Below are positions 11,376 to 22,165 of a stretch of DNA of 44,245 nt, one piece after another. Below the pieces are notes generated by a model, which made no database searches, was not told the origin of the DNA, and saw only the letters and a list, made by a program, of their open reading frames with translations. Position 1 is the stretch's first letter; every line of letters starts with the position of its first letter. The position numbers and the translations under genes are program-made. Source of the stretch: Schoenoplectus triqueter (taxonomy: Eukaryota > Streptophyta > Magnoliopsida > Poales > Cyperaceae); assembly GCA_964058805.1 (NCBI GenBank), contig CAXKVV010001127.1, positions 1 through 44,245 of the forward strand, given 5' to 3'.

Positions 11376-12186
11376 TCAAATACCCGTTATATTGGGTGTG
11401 GCATACATCCTCCATGGACAGTTAGAATCTTTATATTTCATCACTAATTTTGATTTACTGTTATTTGTTACCTCCAATTCTATATTCCGTTGAACATGAA
11501 AATCAACGATTTTCACTTTCAGCTCTGATTTTATACTAAACTGCTGACCGACACCAAATTGTTCATCAATTCTAGGTGGTTTGCGAAAATAAGGCTCGTC
11601 TGCATACAGCATAGGCGTATTATCAGCAAATTGTGTACACGGGTGCTTCATACCCCGGTTAATAAAAGGAACATACATTTACCACTCTTTAACTATTTCT
11701 TCAACATCCATCGCATCTGCAATTTCATCCTGAATGTTATCTTCCTCAACATCCAGGTGTCATTCTTCCTATTTGTCATCCTCATCCACATCCACATTTT
11801 GTACCGGAGCACGGGATGATCGTTGCTCCCGAGCTCGGGAGTGGATTCTTTCCTCAGCCATGACTGAATTACTACTTCTAGGAATACTGGTCGGATCATA
11901 GTTGTCAGATTTGGATATTGGTTTAGATTCAACTACTAACTCCAGTGTTTTATACTAGGGTAAGCTGTTGTTTTAATCATTCCCCAAATTTCATTAGAAA
12001 TAAACCCAAATAAGCTATAAATAAATCACCTGAACCTACTGGTGCAGTATTGATCCGTGCACTAATATTGATGTTGAATTGGCTAGAGAGCGGCTCCAAA
12101 CCAGTATAAATTTGTCTCTTCAAGTCACGAATATTTATTATCTCATTGGCAGAAAATGTGCACGCGGCACGAATGTCGTAACCCAC
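11376..12186 (-). pseudogene. decayed mudrA-like transposase N-terminal region
   Basis: Read on the minus strand, 11678-11376 encodes about 100 residues. They include FGVGQQFSIKSELKVKIVDF, HVQRNIELEV and a Lys-rich stretch leading to SNCPWRMYA, which fits the N-terminal DNA-binding region of plant MuDR transposases (pattern F..K.ELK.A...........C......CPWR..A). Upstream pieces at 11693-11932 and 11977-12186 contain an acidic linker (NVDVDEDDK, EEDNIQDEIADAMDVEE in the alternative frame) with in-frame stops. The catalytic core and the SWIM zinc finger are missing. This is a dead transposase fragment inside the 1.6-kb MULE. Confidence 0.75.
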
Positions 12187-12673
12187 GTCAGTTGAAGTGT
12201 TCAGGATTTGACCTCAGTGATACACATTGATCAGCAACATTTTCGTCTCTACAATATGAACAATAAACCCTACTGTTAGTGTATTTTAATTTTACAACAA
12301 AAAATAATAGTCCAAATAGAAAAAAAACTTACAATGTTGGTGAGACGAGAGTGGTGAATATGAATCGGTTCTAGATCTGTCGAAAAAGAAAATTTCAATT
12401 GGAAGCTCTTGCAACAGTGACAATGACATTTTTAAAGAAATGATTGGCTGAAAGAAGATGAAGAAGAAAATGGCTGGGTGTTGCTATATATTAGCAGGAA
12501 GCTGGGATCGAGTTTAAAACTTGATCCAAGGAAGCTGAATCGAGTTTTTAATTCGGTCTCAGCTTTCTGTAATTTTTAAATACATACAAACGTAAAAAAA
12601 CAGAAGTCCGGTTATTTTTTACCATCTCCATTCATTTATTTCTTTATTTAATAAAAAAAATCAGTGATTCGAA

Positions 12674-14230
12674 GGCCGTAGATATTTCGGTTGCTGAAGA
12701 GGCCCAATAATACTGTGTCGCTTTGTTTGGTCACGTGAAATGAAAGAATTAAAAAAAAATACAATATAATTATTTTAGTCATTTTAAAGTAATTAGTAGC
12801 AAAGTTCCTCTTACCATTTTTGATGAGCACAACTGTTAATGTCTATTTCAAAACCAAACAGAAGGGGAAAAAGAAAAGAGGAAGAATAATGAAAGAAAGC
12901 GGTACAAAATGAATATATCATCTGAAAGCAAAATAAATTTATCACTACTGTAATCTACATTTTACTAATTTTCTAACAAATAATAAAAAATCATTAGTCA
13001 CCGAAAAATATGAAGAAGTTTTCTCTCTTCCTACAAAACGGACGTGAGAAAAAAAATAAAAAAAAGTGGTAGTAAATGGTGGAGCGATCACACATTTTAC
13101 TAATTTTCTAACAATATATTGTACATTAAAATAAACCTATTCGTTATAATAATTGAAAAGCGTTCATAAATCTGCAACATTCAAATTTGATGTGGTTTGA
13201 ATCTCTTTAGAATTAAAGAGTGGAGGGGAGAAAAAAAAATACGACGTAGTTGCTCTCCCTTCTCTCAATGGTTACCAACTTACTGGTTTTGTAAAAATGT
13301 ATAATGTATAATTACAGTGGTTTATTTTCTTGTTGCTGGTTCATGAAATGGAGTGGTTGTTCACACTTCCTCTACTAACCTCGTTTACAATATGGCCCAA
13401 ACCCACATAGATAAAAGAAATAAACTTCAAACAAAATTAAGCAGTGCCGCATGAAGCTGCCTCTATTTTTTTTTTCCTGTGCGCATCTTCTTCTAATCTT
13501 CCTCCTCTGACAGTTGGTACTTTATCTACTCATCTTGTCATTTTTGGATTATATTGGGCTGGTTTTTGTTTTGGCAGCCGGTGTAATCATAAAAAAAATG
13601 ATGGGCTAATCACTTAATGTACTATGGATGAAATCTTATAAAGTTTTGGATAATAATTTTCACTCACTGTGAGTTACGTGTAATTTATTATGATAATTAA
13701 TCATTTGCCAACTGATTCGTCAATTAATCGTGTACACACATTTTTTTTATAGCTATCATATCTCAGTAGTTCAAATTTATTAGCTACATTTGGTACAAAG
13801 AAATTAAATAAAAGAACAATGAGATGAACTTTATTCGATACTCTGGGTTAAATTTCAAAATTAAGACCATCAACTGAAACTAATTAACAATGATTATTAT
13901 CGATATCCTATTGTAATTGCACATATTATCTCAAGAAGAACTAAGAAATAAGATCAAACTTATGATAATACATGCATGATGAAAATTATTGTTCACAAGT
14001 CTTCTATTCTGTTGACATTTACCTGTAATCATTTGACAGGTTTGGAGCCATATGAGCTGCATTATTTGCATTCAAGTTGTATTGTGTTTCAGGCATCCAA
14101 ATTTCAGCTGGATCGAGTAAACCAATTAGCCGTTTTCAAATTAGCATAATAACATCATATATATTATAACTTTAACAATTATTGAATCAATCATTTCGGA
14201 ATCCACTATTGGATTCAACTGGTCCTTTTA
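12674..14230. other. intergenic spacer
   Basis: AT-rich DNA with no supportable coding region or repeat. A pyrimidine-rich stretch at about 13465-13510 and scattered poly-A runs are all that stands out. Confidence 0.5.
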
Positions 14231-14418
14231 CGGGGCAGATATACATGGTGTTAGGGGTCAGTTCAGCCCTGAATTTTTTTTAAAACAAATCCTTATAAAT
14301 GTATACTGTAGAAAAAAATAAAAATATATGTTTATAATGAAGAATTTTTTTAAATTTTAACGTTTTTTGAAAAAAAAAATCTAATGTTTAATCCAGTCAA
14401 AGTCTGGCTCCGCCGATC
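14231..14418. mobile_element. degenerate GGGGC...GCTCCGCC-end repeat remnant
   Basis: The left side reads CGGGGCAGATATACATGG and then AGGGGTCAGTTCAGCCCTGAA. The right side ends CAAAGTCTGGCTCCGCCGATC. This layout (GGGGCGGA-type start, CCCCTGAATTTTTTT block, TGGCTCCGCC end) resembles a common plant repeat and the two copies near 21.8 and 37.7 kb. It is short and decayed, so the call rests on pattern only. Confidence 0.4.
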
Positions 14419-15850
14419 CTTTAGATTGGGTCGGATTTGTCATACCTAAATTATAATTCAAGGAAGACCAGTATATTAAGGTTTAAATAAATTAGAAGAA
14501 GTGGTGACACGACTCATATTAGTTTCAATTTTTGAAATATAAAATGGTATATATATTATAGGACACGCAACAAGCTTATCTACACACAGGATTCGCTTCA
14601 TAGATTGAGCAACAAAACTTGGTCATAAAAATTTGCAGAGATTCCATTTGTCTCAACGCCAAACACAGTAAAACAATTGTAGGACCTTCACATGCTCACT
14701 TAACCCACTTCCATTTTCCAAACAATGAATGCAATACAACAAAAACAAACCTCAACAACTCTGTAACAAGTCTCTCCACAGTCACATGATACAAAATGCA
14801 CCCAAAATTCCCCATTTGCATGGACACTTAGAATCTGAATTTGCTTGTAAATGGTGAAGAGGCCAGAGAGCAGTTGGTATTCGCGTGAATAAAGGGAAAA
14901 TGGGATTCCTAACTCTTAACCCTACACCTTTGGCACATTGCAAAGGAGACAAAGATCCAACCAAGAATAGTAGCACAAAAATTTGTAACTTGTACAGCGA
15001 GAATTTCGGACCATTTATTAGTCCGACAAGAGCAATAATAATAATTTTAACCACTCTAACTCTAGCGTGCATGTGAACCATCTCGATATGGGACCAAAAT
15101 CCTAATTTTACCGAAGCGTTTTGAGTGCAACTCTTTGTGTGGCATGTTGCTTTATGGCCTAAGTTTTTTTTAATTCTCATAATTGTCATCTAATTTGGTT
15201 TTCCTCAATTAAGATCTATGAATCTAGGGATAATGACAATGTGCTACACATAATTTTGTTACAAAGTTCGATTATTGAATTAGTTGTTATGTTCAATGAA
15301 GTTATGTTTGTGGTCTCAAAATTTTATAAATTAAAAATACATGTTTCAATTATTAAGTTTTTGTGATGTGACGTTTAAAGCGATTGTAGTTACATTAACA
15401 CCTTCATTGTACAATGATTTTGTTATTTCTTAATGAATAACTAGATATAATTAATGCTACTATGGTTCCATCTCACTCGTATTAACATTACAAACACCAG
15501 ACACATCACCTTTTTCTAATTGAATAATAGACTATGACTTTGGACCAATTAACAAATTGAGAAGCATTAAAGAGAGCAACTGAATTGCTGCAGTAGTACT
15601 GGAATAGTCAAGTTAGTGATCACTTATCACATTGATTAAATATTTAATTTGCAACTACGTTTAATAGGTTGAAGCTTCAAAACTATCAATGTAAACTTTA
15701 CTATTTAAGCCGAAAGGAATTGAAATTTGAATTAGAAAATAGATATTGGAAACTTTACTGCTGATACACTGATTACAATACACCAAATGGCCACGGATAA
15801 ACCGAACTTAATATCACATGCATGAAGTGCACACCCACTCTTGTACTAAA
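14419..15850. other. intergenic spacer upstream of the small membrane-protein gene
   Basis: Overlapping open stretches on both strands at 14782-15189 show no domain or signal and no codon bias. The remainder, including 15190-15850, is AT-rich upstream sequence without a recognisable element. Confidence 0.45.
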
Positions 15851-16535
15851 TATATAAGCTTCCATTTCCCACTTCACTTCACCATCCATCTCAATCCATA
15901 CCTAATCTACGCAGACAACCACAGAGAGAAGAGTTGAGTGAAGCTGAGTTCATTGAAGTTCAATTTGGAGAAAAGAGGAATATATAAGAGAGAAGAACAT
16001 TGTAGCATTTCAAGTACTTTGAAATCTTCCTCACCAACCAAAGGTAAACAAGGTAGACATTGTTAATTGATGCAGCATTTACCATTGTTTTTGTGAAATC
16101 GTTTTATAATAATTAGTTTAACTAGTTGGTATTGTAGAGGTAATTAGGAGTCAAGTTTCAGTTGTCATTGCACGAGATGGTAGCTAGGAGAATGAGCATG
16201 CATTGTACATTTGGCTGTTAATTAAACTTTTGAATAGTTAGAATGTTAAGTATAATCAATTACACATATCACTAATCATTTTGTAGAAACTAATTAATTA
16301 AATTGAGATGGAAAATTTACTGAACAAAACCAAATTCTTATTTTTTTTGATAGAGAAAAAAATAAGTTCCAACAAATTATGTTTCAAATTTATATATAAG
16401 ACTAAATGAATTAACCATAATGTAATTATGTAATTTATAGTATATATATATGCCATAATGCTTTTAATTAAGCTGACTAAATTTTCTTTTAAAACCCAGA
16501 AAAAGAAGCTAGCGACCCCTTGAGAACGTTTACCA
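15851..16535 (+). promoter_or_regulatory. TATA box, 5' UTR and 5'-UTR intron of the small membrane-protein gene
   Basis: TATATAAG lies at 15851-15858. About 30 bp on begins a CA/AG-rich leader (CATCTCAATCCATACC, then CAACCACAGAGAGAAG). The leader is split by a probable intron from CCAAAG/GTAAAC (donor 16044) to AAACCCAG (acceptor ends 16499). It resumes as AAAAAGAAGCTAGCGACC and reaches the ATG at 16536. There is no upstream ATG in the final 36 nt. Confidence 0.65.
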
Positions 16536-17012
16536 ATGGCAGCCTACCACGTGGCCATGGTGTCAATCTCCCTTCTCCTCCTAGTTTCCAGCACCAGCTC
16601 ACTGCCAGTTGAGCTCATAGAGCCGTCTGATCATGGTTTGGCTAACCAGCAGACCCCACTGGCAGTGTCTCCAGCGATGCTCACCTTCTTCAAGGGCACG
16701 CACACCACTGTAGAACTACCGGAGGCGATCGACTCGGCAACGATTGCACGCGCGTCGCACGTGACGCCTCCGGAGACACGTGAGGAGAGCGTGAGCGTAG
16801 GGGAAAGAAGGAGGGGGAACGGTGCGGTGGTCGCTGGTGTTGTCTCTGGTGTGGTTTGTTTAGTCGTGGTTGTCGGCGCAGCTGTTGGGATCCTGGTCTA
16901 CAAGAGACGAAATGGACCGGGATCAGATGAAAGTGATAGTGATTCGAAGGTACTGAACTTGGTTCATTGGAACCGGGGTTCGGAGGTTAGGTTGGGTTCA
17001 TCCGGCCCATAA
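16536..17012 (+). CDS. 158-aa signal-peptide plus single-TM plant protein, unnamed family
   Basis: Single coding exon. Residues 1-22 form a signal peptide (MAAYHVAMVSISLLLLVSST, probable cleavage near SSS/LP). Residues 23-96 are a probable lumenal or extracellular segment with SPAMLTFFKGTHTTVELPEA at 45-64. Residues 97-122 are a Gly/Val transmembrane helix (AVVAGVVSGVVCLVVVVGAA). KRR (123-125) follows as a stop-transfer signal, then a short Ser/Asp-rich cytosolic tail (SDESDSDS). A type I topology is inferred. The coding region is markedly more GC-rich than its flanks and has a well-formed promoter and leader intron, so I think it is an expressed gene. Similar small membrane proteins of unknown role exist in plants. 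I cannot give a name or function. Confidence 0.8.
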   Translation: MAAYHVAMVSISLLLLVSSTSSLPVELIEPSDHGLANQQTPLAVSPAMLTFFKGTHTTVELPEAIDSATIARASHVTPPETREESVSVGERRRGNGAVVAGVVSGVVCLVVVVGAAVGILVYKRRNGPGSDESDSDSKVLNLVHWNRGSEVRLGSSGP

Positions 17013-17633
17013 ATGTTTCTCTTGCTCTCAATTTCTTTTGTAAATGGAGATGTCCATTTAAGAAGGATTTCGGTTTCTCATCCCATTTACTAGTATCATC
17101 CTTCTGTGGCACTTTATAAACCTTATTATTGTGGATATCTCTAATTTTTCAGTGGAGAAAAAAAAAGAAAAACGTGTCGTAAAGCGAGCAACTGAGGTAG
17201 TGCTTGATTTGTTGTTGAATTTAGTATTTCAAATTGTTTGTGTTTTAATGACGCTATATATATAATTATGTTTCATTCTAGATGATAATAGTACCTGGCG
17301 CTGAAGCTTTTTTTTTTAAAAAAAAAAATTGGGAACGGACTGGGCTCTCTTCGTTTGAATTAGAGTAATAGAGTCTACGGGAGTTTGAATTTATGACATT
17401 TTTAGAGATTCCGAGTGGCAAGTTACTATAGAGACATTAGGGTTAGAAAGACAATTTGCCATCTCTAATTCTTGACAGCTTTCAATCTCCTTAAATGAGC
17501 AATTTGCATTCCCTGTGGTCCCAGGCAAGCGAGGCATGTAATTTTTACGATTAGATCAACTATATTCTTTCACATAATGTTTTCTATTTTTGAGAAAAGA
17601 CTTTGGAATGTAATTAAACGCATGTGTTACGCG
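17013..17633. other. 3' flank of the small membrane-protein gene
   Basis: Probable 3' UTR to about 17260, where T-rich and AT-rich sequence follows the stop, then non-coding spacer. Bases 17310-17330 hold a T9/A10 run. No repeat boundary is seen until the hAT MITE. Confidence 0.45.
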
Positions 17634-18377
17634 TAGGGATGCAAACAGATCGAATACGGACGTATAATAGTAAAATCGTATTCATATCCGTTATTATTTT
17701 TCGATACGGATACGGATACAGATAGTTTCGGATATGAATACGGATCGGATAATAAATGAATACGGATACGGATCGGATAATAAACGAATACGGATACATA
17801 TCGGATATTATCGGATACGGAATGCAGATATAGATATAATTCGGATAGCTAAACAAAATAATTTATCATAAAAAATAATAACTTTGATATATCATGATTC
17901 AATCATAAAATTTAAGAATATTTTTTATATATAATATTCGTGTAAAATAAATCCTCCTGTAATAAAACATTATTGGTACTAGGCCAATAAAATTTTATCT
18001 GGTGGCATCACACTATTTAATATAGTTAATATAATATTTATATTATTTATGGATCATGTTAATTAATATTTAATGTTTAATATAGTCAATATAATATTTG
18101 TATTATTTATGGACCATGTTCATTAATATTTAATTTTGTATTGGATCAATACTTAGGCCATCTATATATATTTCAAAGTCACGGATATCTAAAATTTTAA
18201 AATTTCCGGATCCGAATAATTATCCGCATCCGTATCCGGTTCCAAATTTCATACTGTATCCATATCCGTATCCGTCAAAAAATATCCATATATGTATCCG
18301 AAAATATCCGAATCTGAATATCCGTATCCGTTAAAATCTGAATTCAGATCCGGATATTTTATCCGGTTGCAACCCTA
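17634..18377. mobile_element. hAT-type MITE (TAGGGATGCAAAC ends, CGGATA-rich arms)
   Basis: Ends TAGGGATGCAAACAGATCG and CCGGTTGCAACCCTA are imperfect inverted repeats. The subterminal arms are full of GGATACGGAT on the left and ATCCGTATCC on the right. Flanking 8-mers GTTACGCG and GGTACGCA match at 6 of 8, as expected for a decayed hAT 8-bp target duplication. The central 300 bp is AT-rich and contains a near-duplicate pair of TTTAATATAGT(T/C)AATATAAT segments about 55 bp apart. No transposase is present. Confidence 0.82.
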
Positions 18378-18810
18378 GGTACGCATTTTAATGCACATAA
18401 AGACCATCAGATTTTTATCACGATGAAAAAAGAATATTGTTATTGACTATTTTAGAAGAGTGGTTGAGTGAAAGATTATCGATATGAACTGTTTAATATG
18501 AATTTATATCAAATTCTACTAGCGAGCCAAATTTTATATATTTTTTAAAATCTTTTATTATTTTTTTGAAGGAGAAGAAAATTACTTAATTTAAAAATTT
18601 TGAATCATCTAATGATAATTATTTTCTCTCTATTCGAAAAAATGATAAAAAAGTTTAAAAATGTAAAATTTAACTAACTGATAGAGTTTAATATAAAAAT
18701 TATATAAAATTCAGAACAATTATATTTTACTTAAATTTTGAGATTTTAAAATCCTACACAATATATCTGTACATTGACAATGTACTATAACCTCATTTAT
18801 TTTAGAATAT

Positions 18811-18912
18811 CGATGTGGAAAACAATTCCCCTATTTTGGGGTTCTGTAGGCGAAGAAAAATCGATGTGGAAAACAATTCCCCTATTTAGGGGTTCTGTAG
18901 GCGAAGAAAAAT
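18811..18912 (+). repeat. two-copy 51-bp tandem duplication
   Basis: CGATGTGGAAAACAATTCCC begins at 18811 and again at 18862. The two 51-bp copies differ at only one or two positions (ATTTTGGGG versus ATTTAGGGG). The period is 17 codons, and a 66-codon frame at 18774-18974 therefore reads MWKTIPLF.GSVGEEKS twice. No promoter or homology supports calling it a gene. Confidence 0.85.
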
Positions 18913-18919
18913 CTAGACC

Positions 18920-19838
18920 CATCATAGCAACAATGAAAAGCATTCATAGAATGAAGAGCCTACTAGTCTTTTAAGACCATTAAACCAGAAAAAAAAAAAC
19001 CATACTGTTTCGGGTTTATCTGAACAGGAAAGAATGGAGATCTCCGTTGCGTTAGACCTCTCAGTCTTCTCCACTTTTTTTCTTTTCTTGAGATAAAGTT
19101 TAGGACTGTCAATAATATTTTTTGACTGTTTATCCGATTTGTATCGTATCTGATAAAATGAATATGAGTAAAATTTTATTTTTATGAGGTAAAAATATGG
19201 TTAAAAGTTATTTCTTATCTGTTATCTATTTCATTGCTAATTATATTATAATTTATTCCATTGCTAATTATATTACGATCTTTTTCATTGTCAATTGTTA
19301 ATTATATTACAATCTTTTTTATTTTGAAAGTCATTTGATCATTTATCCGATCCATATCATACTCGATAAGACAGCTATAGATAAAATTTTATTTTTATTA
19401 AGTTATTGAATATAAATATAAATAAAAAAATTATTAATTTATTAAATATAAGTAAAGATAAGAAATTTTCATTACCCTGCCTTATTTATTGACAGTCTTA
19501 ACTAAGCTCCACTCTCCCCCTCTCTCTCAGACACTCTCTCCCTTTCTCTCTCAGTCTGATTAATCGATTGAGTGCTCAGTTACTGATGTATCGCTTTCTC
19601 CATTACCCCTTTTATGTTATTCAATTTTTTTGAAAATAGCGTTGTAAGTTTTACCTTTTTTGCACTGAAATATCGATCATTATGTTGATCTAGGTCATTT
19701 CTGGTTCATTTTTTTTCTCACCGTTTGTCCTTCATTGGAGAGCTGTTCACAGGAACCTTGGTTTAGTGATAGAATGGCAGGCTTTGACATTTTGTTTGTT
19801 GTTTTACCAGTACCATAACAGAATTTTGGATAAATAGT
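18920..19838. other. spacer
   Basis: AT-rich, with a repeated ATTGCTAATTATATTA segment (about 19230-19310) and a CT-rich block at 19505-19555 that looks like a plant leader (CTCTCTCTCAGACACTC) but is not followed by an open frame. Confidence 0.45.
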
Positions 19839-19839
19839 T

Positions 19840-21393
19840 CACACGGTGGAATAGTAAAAAAAATAGAATAGAATAATAATTCCGACGAATTAATTTGCCA
19901 AATGAATTTTATACTAAGTAGAAGAGTACGGAAAAATGCTAATCTGGTATACCAAGTTATAGGTGGTATACCGAATTAGCTCTCGTCGGAATAGTGATTA
20001 TTATTTGATTATGTTGTATTATATTATTATATTATGGTCATAATTATGATTATAATTTATTATTATATTAATATTATGATGATTATTTATTTATTTATTA
20101 TTATTATTATATATTATAGTATTATAATAATTATTGTTAGTATTATATTAACATCATTGTTAATATGATTATATGATAAATTTTATTATTATTTATTATT
20201 ATTATATTATAATAATTATGATTTTAATATTGTATTATTATTATAATTATAATTATTTATTATTATTATATTATGATTATATCTATGATTATATTATAAT
20301 TATATTATTATGATTATAATTCATTATTATTATATTATGATTATGATTATAATTTATAATAAATATGATTTTAGTATTATATTATTATATTCTTATTATA
20401 AATTTGATTATATTATTATTATATTATTACGATTATGATTATTTATTATTATATTATTGTTAAGATTATTTATTATTATATTTTATTATTATTATATTTT
20501 GATTATGGTTATATTATTATTTTATTATTATTATATTATTATGATTATAGCTATGATTATATTATAATTATATTATTATGATTACAATTATTTTTTTATT
20601 ATTATTTATTATGATTACGATTATAATTATATTTTCTTATTATTATATTATTTATTATTATTATTTATTATGATTACGATTACAATTATTTTTTTATTAT
20701 TATTTATTATGATTAAGATTATTTATTATGATTATGATTACGATTATGATTACAATTATAATTTTATTATTATATTATTATTATGATTACGACTAGGGGT
20801 GTCAATGGTTCGGGTCGGGTCATATTATTTTTTTCTTATTTTTGACCCGACCCGATTAAATTCGGGTCAAAAAATCTTGATCCATACCCGACGGGTCACG
20901 GGTCGACCCGACCCGACCCGTGTAAAATAATTAAATATTTATTAATTATTTGTATTTAATTTTAGGCAATAAAATATTTATTAATTTATAATTAATCTTA
21001 AATAGTATATAATTAGTGTATATTTAAGCTTTAATTAGTACTAAATCATAAAATTACTTCAAAAAATATAATTAATCGGGTCGGGTTGGGTTGACCCGAT
21101 CTGATTCGGGTCAAAAAAATTGAACCCATACCTGACCCATTTATCTTCGGGTCGTGTCGGGCTAACCCGTCGGGTCGGGTCAAGAATTGACACCCCTAAT
21201 TACGACTATGATTATTACGACTATGATTATTATGATCATGATTATGATTATTATTTGATTATGTTGTATTATATGATTATATTATTATAATTATGATTAT
21301 TTATTATTATATTATTATGATTATGATTATAATTATATTTTATTATTATTATATTATTATATTATGATTATGATTATGATCATTATTTTATTA

Positions 21394-21430
<37 letters not shown>

Positions 21431-21621
21431 TTATTATTATCATCATCATCATTGTTAATATCATAATTATTCATATTTTAACTATTCTGATTAACAATGC
21501 CAAATAATATTTTCACTCATCCAAACAGTGAAGAATACCACTCTTTCAAAAATATATTATTCTATCACTCTTTCAAAATTATCACTATTCCAAAACTATT
21601 CCTTAATTTGCCAAACGAACC
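19840..21621. mobile_element. ATT-core repeat element, copy 1 (with nested hAT MITE)
   Basis: The left flank block GGAATAGTAAAAAAAATAGA, TTCCGACGAATTAATTTG and GGTATACC...GGTGGTATACC leads into about 1.1 kb composed almost only of ATT, ATG and TAA words (ATTATTATTATGATTATGAT). The right block is TTCATATTTTAACTATTCTG, TACCACTCTTTCAAAA and TTTGCCAAACGAACC. The same order of blocks recurs at 34021-35572, so the low-complexity core belongs to a defined repeat family and is not a random microsatellite. An hAT MITE has inserted at 20795-21198. Confidence 0.78.
20795..21198. mobile_element. hAT-type MITE with AGGGGTGTCAAT ends, nested
   Basis: AGGGGTGTCAAT and ATTGACACCCCT are a perfect 12-bp inverted pair. 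ATTACGACT flanks both sides (20786-20794 and 21199-21207), giving an intact 8-9-bp duplication. Subterminal regions consist of the pentamer-like GGGTCGGGTC / GACCCGACCC on both arms (GGTTCGGGTCGGGTCA left, CCCGTCGGGTCGGGTCA right). It is non-coding. The perfect target duplication indicates a recent insertion into the older ATT-core element. Confidence 0.92.
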
Positions 21622-21764
21622 TAGTTACATAATCTTCCGGGCAGAGACGGTGTGGTGAGGAGGAGGTGGTCGGGCAGAGACGGTCGTCGACGTGGCATAT
21701 CTATTGGAATCAGCAATGAATTTACAGAACATCGGTGGTCGTGGTGCTGAAGGTGGTCGTAGTC

Positions 21765-22163
21765 AGGGGCGGATCCACAGTTCCCCAGGGGGGGCAACGG
21801 CCCCCCCTGGATTTTGAAAAACAGTGCTTTTCGGCAATATTTTCGGTAGTTTGCCCCCCCTGAAAATTTTTTTGGCCCCCCCTGGATTGTCTGATTAATT
21901 TTATTGAGAAAAAATATTTAATATCATATATAATGAAATAATTATGCAAAGATATCAAAATATAAAATTTTATAGACGAAAATTTTCTTCATCAACTTCA
22001 TTATCTATTACTTTGAGCTTTATTTTATTGTTATTTTTAATATATAAAATGTTATTATTCTAATAAATTTTTTATTAGGTAAGAATATATATTAAATTAT
22101 TATTTTTTTATTTAGTACCCGATTAGTTAATGGATTTAAACCCGATAAGCTATTATAATCCGA
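21765..22163. mobile_element. GGGGCGGATCCA-end repeat, copy 1 (right end missing)
   Basis: It starts AGGGGCGGATCCACAG, followed by G- and C-runs (CCAGGGGGGGCAACGGCCCC) and CCCCCCTGGATTGT. About 290 bp of AT-rich sequence (21890-22160) then aligns closely with 37810-38073, including TTATTGAGAAAAAATATTTA, CTTCATCAACTT and TAGTACCCGATTAGTTAATG. The expected inverted right terminus (GGATCCGCC type) is absent. Similarity stops at CCGACAC just before the pseudogene exon at 22166. Confidence 0.75.
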
Positions 22164-22165
22164 CA

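Larger units (their letters stand above)
11041..12664 (-). mobile_element. non-autonomous MULE with perfect 9-bp target duplication
   Basis: The element (1,624 bp) is flanked by identical 9-mers TGATTCGAA at 11032-11040 and 12665-12673. Its ends are CGGATTTTTTTTAGTAAA and, inverted, CTGATTTTTTTTATTAAA. The TIR continues through AATAAATAAATCAATGG and ACTGGTAAAAAATAACCCG, matched at the right end by CCGGTTATTTTTTACCATCT. Inside both ends are palindrome-rich blocks. The interior carries a degraded minus-strand mudrA N-terminal segment, so this is a deletion derivative of an autonomous MULE. Confidence 0.9.

Noticed and set aside
14782..15189. 135-codon minus-strand frame overlapping a plus-strand frame
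   Set aside because: No domain, signal or splice context; both strands are open by chance.
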